Shown here: piece by piece, positions 8,077-17,197 of the stretch
Numbering within the stretch: the first letter of the stretch is position 1
How the letters are laid out: the number at the start of each line of letters is the position of its first letter
DNA from: Clavibacter sepedonicus
GTDB taxonomy: Bacteria; Actinomycetota; Actinomycetes; Actinomycetales; Microbacteriaceae
Length of the DNA: 64,000 bases
Direction of reading: 5' to 3'
Assembly: GCF_000069225.1 (NCBI RefSeq)
Contig: NC_010407.1
Span: forward strand, 868,001-932,000
Made by a program: the position numbers and the translations under genes
Notes under the pieces: model-generated
The model's input: only the letters and a program-made list of their open reading frames with translations
What the model was told of the DNA's origin: nothing
Database searches by the model: none

Positions 8077-9276
8077 TCACGCCGAGGCCGATCCGCGTCG
8101 GGCGCCTACCACGCGACGGCACGCCTCCTCGACGCTCCGGGCGTGCGCGGCGGGGGCGACCTCGGACGCGAGGCTCCTGGCATCGCGGGCGTGCGCGTCG
8201 AGGAGGCGCCGGTCGGCGGCCAGCCGGAGGATCACCGTCGCCAGCCCCTCCGCGTCCGTGCCGTCCGCCAGCACCGCCGCCCCGCCGAACTCCGCGGCGA
8301 GGACGGGGTCGCTGACGAGCGCCGGGCGCCCTTCCGCGAAGGCCTCCATGGCGATCATCGGCTGGTTGTCGAAGCCGAGCGACGTGATCACCGCCGCGTG
8401 CGCCCCGCGGAGGAGCGCGGTCACGGTGGCGGTCGACACACGGCCATGCGCGGTGACGCCGGGCGGGACGGCGGCGCGCGGCCGTCCGCCCGCGAGGTCG
8501 AGGTGCACGGCATCCGGTCCGCTCCGCTCGGCGACCAGCGCCATCGCCTCGAGCATCACGTCGAGGCGCTTCTCGGGCGCGAACCGGGCCGCCCAGACGA
8601 GCCGCAGCGCGCCGCTCGCGGGGAGCTCGGCGGACGCTCCGCGCGCGGTGCAGCTCGTGTTGGAGATCACCTCGACGGCGGGCAGGCCCGCGCGCCGGAG
8701 GGCGACGGCCTGGTGCTCGGAGGGGGAGAGCACGAGGTCGGCCGCGCGGCAGGCAGCGAGGGTCGTGCCGCGGAGGGCGCTGTCGAGGCGGCGCGGGGCC
8801 AGCCGCACGCGCGGATCCGGCAGCCCGGTCATCGCGCGGTGCACGGCAGTGACCGCGGGCGCGAGGAACCCGCCCCAGGCCGGGCCGCGCAGGAAGAAGG
8901 TGTGCACGGTGTGCAGGGTCGGGATCCCCCGCTCGCGCCCGAGCCGGAGCGCCGTCGCCGCCAGCCCGTGCTCGGAGTGCGTGACGACGAGGTCGGTGCC
9001 GGCCTCGTCCATCAGCGCGCCGAGGTCGCGTCGGGTGGCGGCGTCGGCGCGGATGAGCGGCAGGCCGAGGAGCGGGACGGGGAAGGTGGGCGCGATGTCG
9101 TGCAGGGCGACGCCCGTGCCGTGCAGCTCGCGCACGGAGGTCGCGTCGGGTGCCGCGACGGTGACCGCGTGGCCCGCGCGCGCGAGCGCGAGCGCCTGCT
9201 GGACGACGGCCGTCTGGGCCCCACCGAGGTAGGAGAAGGCGTAGTCCATGACGAGGAGGGGGCGGAGCGTGTTCAT
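8077..9276 (-). CDS. Glycosyltransferase family 4 (GT-B fold)
   Basis: A 399-residue cytoplasmic enzyme that transfers a sugar from a nucleotide-sugar donor. The acceptor-binding N-terminal half starts DYAFSYLGGAQTAVVQQALAL, with the GG loop of GT4 enzymes. The donor-binding half contains RLVWAARFAPEKRLDVMLEA and, near residue 320, a MEAFAEGRPAL segment equivalent to the conserved E-x7-E region. ATG at 9276 is preceded on this strand by TAGCGT with an 8-base spacer, so it may be leaderless. The neighbours give no hint of which glycan or glycolipid is made. Confidence 0.85.
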   Translation of the reverse strand: MNTLRPLLVMDYAFSYLGGAQTAVVQQALALARAGHAVTVAAPDATSVRELHGTGVALHDIAPTFPVPLLGLPLIRADAATRRDLGALMDEAGTDLVVTHSEHGLAATALRLGRERGIPTLHTVHTFFLRGPAWGGFLAPAVTAVHRAMTGLPDPRVRLAPRRLDSALRGTTLAACRAADLVLSPSEHQAVALRRAGLPAVEVISNTSCTARGASAELPASGALRLVWAARFAPEKRLDVMLEAMALVAERSGPDAVHLDLAGGRPRAAVPPGVTAHGRVSTATVTALLRGAHAAVITSLGFDNQPMIAMEAFAEGRPALVSDPVLAAEFGGAAVLADGTDAEGLATVILRLAADRRLLDAHARDARSLASEVAPAAHARSVEEACRRVVGARRGSASA

Positions 9277-9415
9277 TGCGGCTGACGCTAACCCGCCGCG
9301 AGGAGAAGCGGAGGCCGCCTGGGGAGACGCGACCGGTTCGGGATGATCCGCGCGCGCGGGCGGTGGATCCGGTAGGGCGGCGTGCTGCGCGTCGGCCGGC
9401 GTCGCCGGGCCGGGC

Positions 9416-10027
9416 TCAGGCGGAGCGCACCCGCCGCAGCAGCGCGACGGCGATGGCGAGCGGCTTCATCCACGTCATCTCGCCGAAGCGGTAGTCGTCG
9501 GCGCTCGCGAGCCGGTCGGCGAGGTCGGGGCGCGCGGCGCGCAGGTAGCCGCGCGCCTCCTCCGCGTGCACGGGGTCGGAGACGATGCGGATCGTGTCGG
9601 CGTCCTCGATCAGCGGGATCGCGTTCGCGACGTTCTCGCGCGTGCTCGTGCTCGCCTCCTCGAGGACGACCGGGCCCGCGTAGCCGAGCTCGTCGCGGGC
9701 GAAGCGGGCGAGGATCCGGGCCTCGGGCTCGTCGCCCATCACGGATCCGCCGCAGAGCACGAGCGCGGTCGACGCGGCCCGCGGGTCGATCGAGCGCAGG
9801 GCCGCGCGCACCCGGTAGCGGTTGATCCGGTTGGCGCGCGGGCTGGCGTTGCCTAAGCCGAGGACGACGACGACCTCCCGGCCCACGGTGCCGTCGGGAC
9901 GGCCCGGCGCGCGACCGAGGCCGCGCGTGCTGGCGAGCCGGTGGATCCCCTCGCTCGCGAGGACCGCGGCGCCGACCGCGGCGAGGAGCGCGACCCCGGT
10001 GGCGACGAGGGTCCGGCGGGTGCGCAT
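9416..10027 (-). CDS. YdcF/SanA-type DUF218 membrane-anchored protein
   Basis: A 203-residue protein with an N-terminal signal anchor (residues 5-25), followed by a DUF218 domain: VVVVLGLGNASPRANRINRY, then LVLCGGSV, then EEASTSTRENVANA, the family's signature Ser/Thr-x-x-E-N segment. Members of this family act in envelope processes, but no reaction is firmly established. Translation probably begins on a leaderless mRNA: TAACCT lies at 10034-10039 on this strand, exactly six bases from the ATG. Confidence 0.85.
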   Translation of the reverse strand: MRTRRTLVATGVALLAAVGAAVLASEGIHRLASTRGLGRAPGRPDGTVGREVVVVLGLGNASPRANRINRYRVRAALRSIDPRAASTALVLCGGSVMGDEPEARILARFARDELGYAGPVVLEEASTSTRENVANAIPLIEDADTIRIVSDPVHAEEARGYLRAARPDLADRLASADDYRFGEMTWMKPLAIAVALLRRVRSA

Positions 10028-10033
10028 GCGCCC

Positions 10034-10039
10034 AGGTTA
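10034..10039 (-). promoter_or_regulatory. -10 box for the DUF218 gene (leaderless)
   Basis: TAACCT, then six bases, then ATG at 10027. The TAA of the box is also the stop codon of the small gene just upstream. Confidence 0.5.
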
Positions 10040-10177
10040 CGGGCGCGCGATGCGGGACGGGCGGGCCCGTCCTCGGACGGAGCGCGCCGCCTTCACGAAC
10101 GCGACGACCGCATCGGCGTGCCCGTGCCCGAGGCCGTGCTCCACCTTCAGCCACGCGACGATGCCGTGCGCGTCCAT
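10037..10177 (-). CDS. Small DUF4287-like protein (46 aa)
   Basis: A 46-residue reading frame that resembles the C-terminal half of DUF4287 proteins: HGIVAWLKVEHGLGHGHADA corresponds to the family's IARWL..EHGL.HGWAQAV segment. Family members are usually longer, so this is either a short variant or the remnant of a longer gene. The codon bias is normal for the genome. Its stop TAA at 10037-10039 doubles as the -10 element of the downstream gene. Confidence 0.5.
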   Translation of the reverse strand: MDAHGIVAWLKVEHGLGHGHADAVVAFVKAARSVRGRARPSRIARP

Positions 10178-10363
10178 GCGGCGACGCCGCCGGCGGCGCG
10201 GCCGTGACCAGGGCGGGCCGTGGTTCAATGGTCCGGCCTCCGTGAGGAGGGGCCTCCCGCGGGAGGCACGGCGGTGGGGCTCGCCGTACCCGAACCTCGA
10301 CATCCTCGTCGACGACAGTCCCTGTCTCACGGCACCGCCATGCCATCCGAGATGGGAGACCCC

Positions 10364-10903
10364 ATGACCGATCACCCGCAGCCCGACCCCGGCGCGCCCC
10401 TCAGCGGCGTGCCCTTCGACGGCGCGCCCCTCGACAGCGACGTCGAGGTGGACGACGATCCGGGCCGCCCGGTCCACCTGCGCTGGTCGTCCCTCGGGCT
10501 CGTCGCGCTCGGCGGCGCCGTCGGCACGGGGATCCGCGAGGCGCTCGCCCTCACCTGGCCCGCGCCAGCAGGGGGCATCCCGGTGACGATCCTCCTCATC
10601 AACGTGGTCGGCGCCTTCGTCCTCGGCGCGCTGCTGGAGGCGCTCGCCCGCCGCGGGCCCGACGAGGGCCGGCGCCGCGCGATCCGGCTGCTCGTGGGCA
10701 CGGGCGTGCTCGGCGGCTTCACCACCTACAGCTCGCTCGCGACCGACGCGTCGTCGCTCACCGGATCCGCGCTCGGCACGGCGCTCGCCTACGCGGGGAT
10801 CACGCTCGTGGCGGGCGCCGCGGCATCCGTCGCCGGGATCGCCGCGGGTGCCGCGATCCACCGCCGGTCGGCCGCCGGCCGCGCGACGGGGGCAGCGTCG
10901 TGA
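10364..10903 (+). CDS. crcB: Fluoride channel subunit FluC/CrcB (first copy)
   Basis: A 179-residue four-helix membrane protein, one half of a dual-topology fluoride exporter. A hydrophilic N-terminal tail of about 45 residues precedes helix 1 (LGLVALGGAVGTGIREAL). Helix 2 contains the conserved Asn and Gly (LLINVVGAFVLGALLE), and helix 3 carries the fluoride-coordinating GVLGGFTTYSS segment (usual consensus GF.GG.TTFS). The start ATG at 10364 follows GGGAG; a longer in-frame start at 10220 lacks homology. The stop overlaps the second copy by four bases. No fluoride riboswitch consensus was recognised upstream. Confidence 0.9.
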   Translation: MTDHPQPDPGAPLSGVPFDGAPLDSDVEVDDDPGRPVHLRWSSLGLVALGGAVGTGIREALALTWPAPAGGIPVTILLINVVGAFVLGALLEALARRGPDEGRRRAIRLLVGTGVLGGFTTYSSLATDASSLTGSALGTALAYAGITLVAGAAASVAGIAAGAAIHRRSAAGRATGAAS

Positions 10904-11280
10904 CCGGCCCGTTCGTGTTCGCGCTGATCTGCGTGGCCGGCGGCGTCGGAGCCGCCCTCCGCCTGCTGCTCGACGGCGTCATCCGCGGCCGCCTCGGCGC
11001 GGCGTACCCGTGGGGCACCACCGTCATCAACGTCACCGGCTCGTTCGGGCTCGGCCTGCTCACGGGCGCCGCCGCGCAGGCGGGCCTCCCGCACGCGGTG
11101 CTGCTCATCCTCGGCGGCGGCCTCATGGGCGGCTACACGACCTTCAGCACCGCCAGCCTCGAGACCGTGCGGCTCGCGCAGGCCGGCCGGGTCGGTGCGG
11201 CGGTCGCGAACGGCGTCGGGATGCTCGTCGTCTGCATCGCGGCGGCGGGCCTCGGGATCGCGCTGGGCCAGGCGCTGTGA
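10900..11280 (+). CDS. crcB: Fluoride channel subunit FluC/CrcB (second copy)
   Basis: A 126-residue partner of the preceding gene; in Gram-positive bacteria two divergent copies form an antiparallel heterodimer. It has all family motifs: GGVGAALRLLLDG in helix 1, NVTGSFGLGLL in helix 2 and GGLMGGYTTFSTAS in helix 3. It starts at a GTG (10900) overlapping the first copy's stop (GTGA), and its own stop overlaps the GTG of the next gene in the same way. Three consecutive GTGA-type overlaps imply tightly coupled translation. Confidence 0.9.
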   Translation: MTGPFVFALICVAGGVGAALRLLLDGVIRGRLGAAYPWGTTVINVTGSFGLGLLTGAAAQAGLPHAVLLILGGGLMGGYTTFSTASLETVRLAQAGRVGAAVANGVGMLVVCIAAAGLGIALGQAL

Positions 11281-11756
11281 CGGCCCTGTCGCCCGTCGCC
11301 TCCGCCGCGGACGTCGAGGCGCTGCACGCCTTCCTCGCGGCGGCGGACCTCACCGTCACGGGGCTCGACGACCCGGGCGTGCGGCTCTGGATCCAGCGCG
11401 ACGCGGCCGGCCGCATCACCGGCAGCACGGGCTTCGAGCTCAGCGCGGACGGGCGGCACGCGCTGATCCGCAGCGTCGCGGTCGCGCCCTCCCTGCGGTC
11501 CGGGGGCCTCGGCTCGACGCTCGCCCGGCACGCGCTCGCCGAGGCGACCGCGGCCGGTGCCGAGCGCGCGTGGCTGTTCTCGCGGAGATCCGGTCCGTTC
11601 TGGCAGGGCCTCGGCTTCGCGGAGGCGGACCGCGACGCGCTGGCCGCCGCGCTGCCGGGCGCCCGCCAGGTCGTCGCGTTCCGCGCGAGCGGCCAGCTGG
11701 CGCGCGAGGTCGCGTGGTCACGGGCGCTGGGGGCGACCGCGTCGGGCGCGGCCTAG
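11277..11756 (+). CDS. GNAT N-acetyltransferase, ArsN2-like
   Basis: A 159-residue acetyl-CoA-dependent acetyltransferase. Motif A, the acetyl-CoA loop, reads IRSVAVAPSLRSGGLGSTLA (about residues 62-81). The late WLFSRRSGPFWQGLGFAEADR segment resembles that of arsenic-resistance acetyltransferases of the ArsN2 group; that subgroup is a resemblance, not a proof. The GTG start overlaps the stop of the second fluoride-channel gene. No arsenic gene (arsB, arsC, arsR) is nearby, so the substrate is unknown. The stop codon TAG at 11754-11756 forms the start of the next gene's -10 box. Confidence 0.8.
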   Translation: MTALSPVASAADVEALHAFLAAADLTVTGLDDPGVRLWIQRDAAGRITGSTGFELSADGRHALIRSVAVAPSLRSGGLGSTLARHALAEATAAGAERAWLFSRRSGPFWQGLGFAEADRDALAAALPGARQVVAFRASGQLAREVAWSRALGATASGAA

Positions 11757-11759
11757 GCT
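11754..11759 (+). promoter_or_regulatory. -10 box for the Nudix gene (leaderless)
   Basis: TAGGCT followed by six bases and ATG at 11766. The box begins with the TAG stop of the upstream gene. Confidence 0.5.
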
Positions 11760-11765
11760 CGCGGG

Positions 11766-12359
11766 ATGAGCAGCGCGGACGCCCAGCCCGAACCCGAGCG
11801 CACCTGGACCACGACCGGCCGCCGCGACCTGCACCGCGGACGCGTCGTCCTGGTCGAGCACGACGTGCAGCTGCCCGACGGATCCGCGTCGCGCTACGAA
11901 GTCGACGAGAGCGTGCCGTTCGCGGTCGCCACGCTCGTGATCGACGGCGACGCCGTGATCCTGTCGCGCCAGTACCGGCACCCGCTCGGCCGGTGGATCC
12001 TCGACCTCCCCGGCGGTGCGGGCGACGCCTCCGAGCAGCCCGCCGACGCCGCCCGCCGCGAGCTCGAGGAGGAGCTCGGCCTCGTCGCGCCCGACCTCGT
12101 GCCGCTGCGCACCTACGCCGTGAACCCCGGCCGCGCGTCCTGGCTCGTGCACGTCTTCGCCTGCACGACGCCGACCACCGCGGGCGTCGCCGACCGCTCC
12201 GACCCGTCCGAGCAGGTGCGCCTCGTCCGCATGCCCGTCGCGGAGCTCGACGCGCTCATCGCCGCGGGCCGCATCGAGGACCCGACCCTGCTGATCGCCC
12301 GCGCGGCCGCCGCCGAGCAGGGGCTGCTGCCGCCGGTCGGGCAGGTCGCGTCGCGCTGA
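11766..12359 (+). CDS. Nudix hydrolase, ADP-ribose pyrophosphatase type
   Basis: A 197-residue cytoplasmic enzyme that cleaves nucleoside diphosphate derivatives. A complete Nudix box spans residues 84-106: Gly84, five residues, Glu90, seven residues, then RELEEELGL with the metal-binding glutamates. The preceding beta-strand region (FAVATLVIDGDAVILSRQYR) and the LDLPGG lead-in are typical of ADP-ribose pyrophosphatases. The gene is ten bases downstream of the GNAT gene but has its own leaderless promoter. Confidence 0.9.
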   Translation: MSSADAQPEPERTWTTTGRRDLHRGRVVLVEHDVQLPDGSASRYEVDESVPFAVATLVIDGDAVILSRQYRHPLGRWILDLPGGAGDASEQPADAARRELEEELGLVAPDLVPLRTYAVNPGRASWLVHVFACTTPTTAGVADRSDPSEQVRLVRMPVAELDALIAAGRIEDPTLLIARAAAAEQGLLPPVGQVASR

Positions 12360-12372
12360 CCGCCCCGCGTCG

Positions 12373-13392
<1,020 letters not shown>

Positions 13393-13464
13393 TCGGCGGG
13401 GCGCCCGCGCCCGGCGGCGGACCCGCGGCCGGCACGCCCCTGCGCCATCCGTCGCTCTCTTCAC

Positions 13465-13478
13465 CAGACGTTCGTCTG
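13465..13478. promoter_or_regulatory. Palindrome CAGACG-TT-CGTCTG in the ddl/secreted-protein spacer
   Basis: Six-base perfect arms with a two-base centre, 83 bases upstream of the start at 13561 and 85 bases from the ddl start. Its position suits an operator for either divergent gene; the regulator is unknown. Confidence 0.35.
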
Positions 13479-13560
13479 CCGGAGGGATCCGGGCACGGCT
13501 CTGCCCCTACCGTCGTCCCGCGGGTCGCCGCCCGCATCCCCCACCCGATCGGAAGACCCC

Positions 13561-14085
13561 GTGCACGTCCGCACCACCGCTTCCCGTCCGCGCCGCACCC
13601 GCGTGGCGCTCGCCGCCCTCGCCATCGCGGGATCCGCCCTCGCCGGCGTCGGCACCGCGCCCGCTGCGCAGGCGTCCGCGGCCCCCGTCGCCGCCCCGGC
13701 GGGCGCCGCCACGACCGCCACGGTCGCCCCCGCCGGCGACCCGGTCGCCGCATCCGACCGCTACGTGCGACGCCAGACCGTGCACTTCTCCGCGCACATG
13801 CAGCGGTACGGCGACGTCGTCGTGTCGATCCTCATCCAGGGGCCGAACCCCGGCAACGGCGTGCCCGGCTGGTCGCGCTGCGTCGACCTGCCCCAGTCCG
13901 GCCTGCCCATCTGGACCGACATCGGCGTCGACCTGCTCGCGAACTCGCGCTACACGGTCTCCTCGTACAGCGACTTCGCCTGCTCGCGCGGCGCGAACTA
14001 CCGCTGGACGACGGGCACGGTCGACACCCGCTGGACGCACTGGATCGTGTACCCGATCCGCTCCCCGCACGTGACCCTGCGCTAG
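13561..14085 (+). CDS. Secreted protein of unknown function
   Basis: A 174-residue exported protein starting at GTG 13561 after GGAAG. Residues 1-39 form a signal peptide ending at AAQASA. An Ala/Thr/Pro-rich linker of about 25 residues follows, then a compact domain starting RRQTVHFSAHMQRYGDVVVS. That domain has two cysteines (WSRCVDL and FACSRG) that could form a disulphide, plus many aromatic residues. It has no recognised family. A strong hairpin follows the stop, so it is transcribed alone. Confidence 0.7.
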   Translation: MHVRTTASRPRRTRVALAALAIAGSALAGVGTAPAAQASAAPVAAPAGAATTATVAPAGDPVAASDRYVRRQTVHFSAHMQRYGDVVVSILIQGPNPGNGVPGWSRCVDLPQSGLPIWTDIGVDLLANSRYTVSSYSDFACSRGANYRWTTGTVDTRWTHWIVYPIRSPHVTLR

Positions 14086-14115
14086 GTCGCCCACCGCATC
14101 CCCGCATCCCCGCCT

Positions 14116-14145
14116 CGACGCCCCCGGCACGCGCCGGGGGCGTCG
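14116..14145. terminator. Hairpin terminator between convergent genes
   Basis: A perfect 13-bp stem (CGACGCCCCCGGC and its complement) with a four-base loop. It sits between the secreted-protein gene and the opposing DHFR-like gene and can serve both. Confidence 0.8.
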
Positions 14146-14179
14146 TCGCGTCCACCGACCGCCGGGCGTCCCGCGCGGC

Positions 14180-14731
14180 TCAGTCGCCGGTGCGCCGCGC
14201 GTAGGTGAGCACCGCGTTGCCCGCGCTCGTGATCTCGGAGCGCCGCAGCTCGAGCCGCGTGGTCGGGTCGTCGGGCTCGAACAGGCGGCGCCCGGCGCCC
14301 GCGACGACCGGGTGGATCATGAGGGTCAGCTCGTCGAGCAGCCCCGCGAACAGCAGCGCGCGCGTGAGCGAGATGCTCGACAGCACGGCGATCTCGCCGC
14401 CCTCCGTCTCCTTCAGCCGGGCGATCGCCGCGAGCGCGTCGCCCTCGATGCGCGTGGCGTTCCACCCCAGGTCGCCCGTGAGGGTGCGCGTGGCGACCAG
14501 CTTCTCGAGCGGGTTGACGAACGCGGCGAACGGGTCGTCGGCGGGCGCGGCCGGCCAGTGCGCCGACCAGTCCTCGTAGCCGCGGCGGCCCATCACGGCG
14601 GTGGTGACCGACGAGATCATGCGGCCGAGGCCGGCGCCGAGCTCGGGGTCGAACGAGTCGTACTGGAACAGGTGCGGCGACTCCACCACGCCGTCGACGG
14701 ACGTGAACAGGCCTGCGGTGAGTCGTCGCAC
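14180..14731 (-). CDS. Dihydrofolate reductase family (RibD C-terminal-like) protein
   Basis: A 183-residue protein of the dihydrofolate-reductase-like superfamily, probably an NADPH-dependent reductase. The GTG start at 14731 was chosen because AGGAGG lies five bases upstream and the resulting N-terminus (VRRLTAGLFTSVDGVVESP) matches the usual start of the family; an in-frame ATG at 14764 lacks both. The middle contains VMGRRGYEDW and the NADPH-side IAVLSSISLTRALL, then LTLMIHPVVAGAGRRLF. Its substrate is unknown. It is divergent from the sugar-import operon. Confidence 0.82.
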   Translation of the reverse strand: MRRLTAGLFTSVDGVVESPHLFQYDSFDPELGAGLGRMISSVTTAVMGRRGYEDWSAHWPAAPADDPFAAFVNPLEKLVATRTLTGDLGWNATRIEGDALAAIARLKETEGGEIAVLSSISLTRALLFAGLLDELTLMIHPVVAGAGRRLFEPDDPTTRLELRRSEITSAGNAVLTYARRTGD

Positions 14732-14827
14732 GTGCTCCTCCTCGAGTTCGGGTGTGGTCGCCATGATCCGCCCCGCCGCTGGCGGCGTCCACCCGGAGGG
14801 GCTCGGGAGCGCGGGAACTTTCTGGTT

Positions 14828-14863
14828 AACCGCTTTACACGAGTCCCGAAGCGGTGTTAGCGT
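14828..14863 (+). promoter_or_regulatory. Promoter and operator-like inverted repeat of the sugar operon
   Basis: TTTACA (14834-14839) and TAGCGT (14858-14863) are 18 bases apart. Over the spacer lies an inverted repeat: ACCGCTT (14829-14835), 13 bases, AAGCGGT (14849-14855). A repressor bound there would block RNA polymerase. The ROK protein encoded in the operon is the obvious candidate; this is inference. Confidence 0.5.
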
Positions 14864-14969
14864 CGCCGCCATCGGGATAGCGACGATGCCACCCGGATGC
14901 GTGCGAGCTGGCGGATCACGGCGTCGTCGAGCCCCGGATCCACCGCCACCTCAAGGAAGAGACCACGCG

Positions 14970-16208
14970 ATGTCCCCTCGATCCACCGCCCGCCGCCGCC
15001 TCGTCGGCGCCGCCGCCCTCGCGGCCACCGTCCCCCTCGTGCTCGCCGGCTGCTCCGGCGGCGGGGGAGGCGGATCCTCGTCCGGCGGGGATCCGAAGAC
15101 GATCACCGTCACCGACTACTACAACGAGGGCAACGACGACACCGTCATCGGCGACACCCTCCAGAAGTGCGGCGAGTCCCTCGGCGTCACCATCGAGCGC
15201 ACGTCGATCCCCGGCTCGAGCCTCATCCAGAAGGTGCTGCAGCAGGCGTCGTCGCGCACCCTGCCGGACGTGCTCATGCTCGACAACCCCGACCTCCAGC
15301 AGATCGCCGCGACCGGCGCGCTCGCCCCGCTCGAGGACTTCGGCATCTCCACCGACGGCTACGCGAAGGGCGTCGTCGACGCCGGCACCTACGAGGGCAA
15401 GACGTACGGCCTCGCGCCCACCGTCAACACGATCGCGCTCTTCTACAACACGCAGATGCTGGCCGACGCGGGGATCCAGCCGCCCACCACGTGGGACGAG
15501 CTGAAGACCGCGGCCGCCGCGCTCAAGGACGGCGACCGCTACGGCATCGCGATGGACGCCAACGCCACCTACGAGGGCACCTGGCAGTTCCTGCCCTTCA
15601 TGTGGTCGAACGGCGGTGACGAGAAGGACATCGCGACCCCTGAGACCGCGGAGGCGCTGCAGCTCTGGACCGACCTCGTGAAGGACGGCTCGGCGTCCCA
15701 GAGCGTCGTCAACTGGACCCAGTCCGACGTCAACGACCAGTTCATGGCCGGCAAGACGGCGATGATGATCAACGGCCCGTGGCAGATCCCGGCGCTCACC
15801 GAGTCGGGCGTCGACTACGGCATCGCGAAGCTCCCGGCGCCCGAGGCCGGCGGCACCGCCGTCGCCCCGCTCGGCGGCGAGGTGTGGACCGTGCCGCAGA
15901 CGGGCGACAAGGCGAAGCAGCAGACGGCCGCGAAGGTCGTCGAGTGCCTCAACTCCGACGAGAACCAGCTCGAGATGGCGACCAAGCGCTTCACCATCCC
16001 GTCGAAGACCGCCGTCGCCACCGAGTTCGGCCAGCAGGTGCCGGAGGAGCAGGTGTTCGTCGACCTCGTCGCCGACGCCCGCGCCCGCACCGGCGAGCTC
16101 GGCGCGGAGTGGCCGAAGGCCGCCACGAAGATCTACACGGCCGTGCAGTCGGCGCTCACCGGCCAGTCGTCGCCGGAGGACGCGCTGGAGAACGCCGAGC
16201 AGGGCTGA
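14970..16208 (+). CDS. ABC sugar transporter, lipoprotein substrate-binding protein
   Basis: A 412-residue extracellular binding protein of a CUT1-type sugar importer. The start ATG at 14970 follows AAGGAAG. The lipobox LAGC places the lipid-anchored Cys at residue 28, followed by a Gly/Ser linker. The mature protein has the family-1 solute-binding layout: ITVTDYYNEGNDD at the start, PDVLMLDNPDLQQIAATGAL, LFYNTQMLADAGIQPPTTWDE and FMAGKTAMMINGPWQIPAL. It is the first gene of a seven-gene unit. The bound sugar is not evident; ThuA and Gfo/Idh/MocA genes downstream suggest a disaccharide or keto-sugar route. Confidence 0.9.
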   Translation: MSPRSTARRRLVGAAALAATVPLVLAGCSGGGGGGSSSGGDPKTITVTDYYNEGNDDTVIGDTLQKCGESLGVTIERTSIPGSSLIQKVLQQASSRTLPDVLMLDNPDLQQIAATGALAPLEDFGISTDGYAKGVVDAGTYEGKTYGLAPTVNTIALFYNTQMLADAGIQPPTTWDELKTAAAALKDGDRYGIAMDANATYEGTWQFLPFMWSNGGDEKDIATPETAEALQLWTDLVKDGSASQSVVNWTQSDVNDQFMAGKTAMMINGPWQIPALTESGVDYGIAKLPAPEAGGTAVAPLGGEVWTVPQTGDKAKQQTAAKVVECLNSDENQLEMATKRFTIPSKTAVATEFGQQVPEEQVFVDLVADARARTGELGAEWPKAATKIYTAVQSALTGQSSPEDALENAEQG

Positions 16209-17197
16209 TGGCGACGACCGTCGTCCCCGCCCGCCCGACCGCGCAGGCCGCCGGGCGGGCCCGGGGCGCCGTGGATCCGGCCGTGGCGCGCGGCCCCGTG
16301 CGCCGTCGACCCCGCTTCCGGGGGGAGCGCTTCTTCCAGGCGATGTTCCTGGTGCCGGCGATCGCCTACCTCGTGCTCTTCTTCGGGTTCCCGGTCGTAA
16401 AGAACATCGTCATGAGCTTCCAGGAGTACACGACGACGACCTTCTACACGGGCGAGGCGCCGTGGGTCGGCTTCGCGAACTACGCGTCGGTGCTCTCGTC
16501 GGGGATCTTCTCCACGGCGCTGCTCAACACGTTCCTGTTCACGGCCGGGTCGATCGCCGGCCAGTTCGTCATCGGGCTCGTGCTGGCGCTGTTCTTCCGC
16601 CGGTCCTTCCCGCTCAACGGCCTGCTGCGGGCGCTGCTGCTCCTGCCGTGGCTGCTGCCCCTCATCGTCTCGAGCGCGGTGTGGAAGTGGATCCTCGACC
16701 AGGACTCGGGCGTGCTCAACCAGGCGCTCCTCGGCTCGGGGCTCGTGCAGGACCCGGTTCCATGGCTCACCAGCCCGGCCTTCGCGCTCATCACGGTGAT
16801 CGCCGTGAACGTGTGGATCGGGATCCCGTTCAACACGACGATCCTCTACGGCGGCCTGCAGGACATCCCGCCGGAGCTGTACGAGGCCGGGTCCCTCGAC
16901 GGGGCCACCGGCTGGAAGGGCTTCCGCCACATCACCTGGCCGCTGCTGCGACCCGTGGTGGGCGTGGTGCTCGTGCTCGGCGTCGTCTACACGATCAAGG
17001 TGCTCGACATCATCCTCGGCCTCACGAACGGCGGGCCCGCGAACTCGACGCAGACCATCGCGACGCAGTCGTACACGCTCTCGTTCCAGCAGTTCGACTT
17101 CGGGTCGGGCGCCGCCCTGAGCAACATCCTCATCGCCATCTCGGCGGTGTTCGCGGTGGTCTACCTCCGCGCCAACAGGAAGGCCGTCGATGACTGA
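16208..17197 (+). CDS. ABC sugar transporter permease (first)
   Basis: A 329-residue inner-membrane permease with six helices after a basic cytoplasmic N-terminus of about 40 residues. The MalF-type EAA loop that docks the ATPase is EAGSLDGATGWKGFRHITWP (about residues 222-241). Its ATG overlaps the stop of the binding-protein gene (TGATG), and its end overlaps the next permease by eight bases. Confidence 0.92.
   Translation: MATTVVPARPTAQAAGRARGAVDPAVARGPVRRRPRFRGERFFQAMFLVPAIAYLVLFFGFPVVKNIVMSFQEYTTTTFYTGEAPWVGFANYASVLSSGIFSTALLNTFLFTAGSIAGQFVIGLVLALFFRRSFPLNGLLRALLLLPWLLPLIVSSAVWKWILDQDSGVLNQALLGSGLVQDPVPWLTSPAFALITVIAVNVWIGIPFNTTILYGGLQDIPPELYEAGSLDGATGWKGFRHITWPLLRPVVGVVLVLGVVYTIKVLDIILGLTNGGPANSTQTIATQSYTLSFQQFDFGSGAALSNILIAISAVFAVVYLRANRKAVDD

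Noticed and set aside
10205..10363. Fluoride riboswitch upstream of crcB
   Set aside because: The conserved GAUG...CUGAUG core was not found by eye; a covariance search would be needed to call one.
10220..10363. N-terminal extension of the first crcB gene
   Set aside because: The extra 48 codons have no similarity to FluC, and the ATG at 10364 has a ribosome site.
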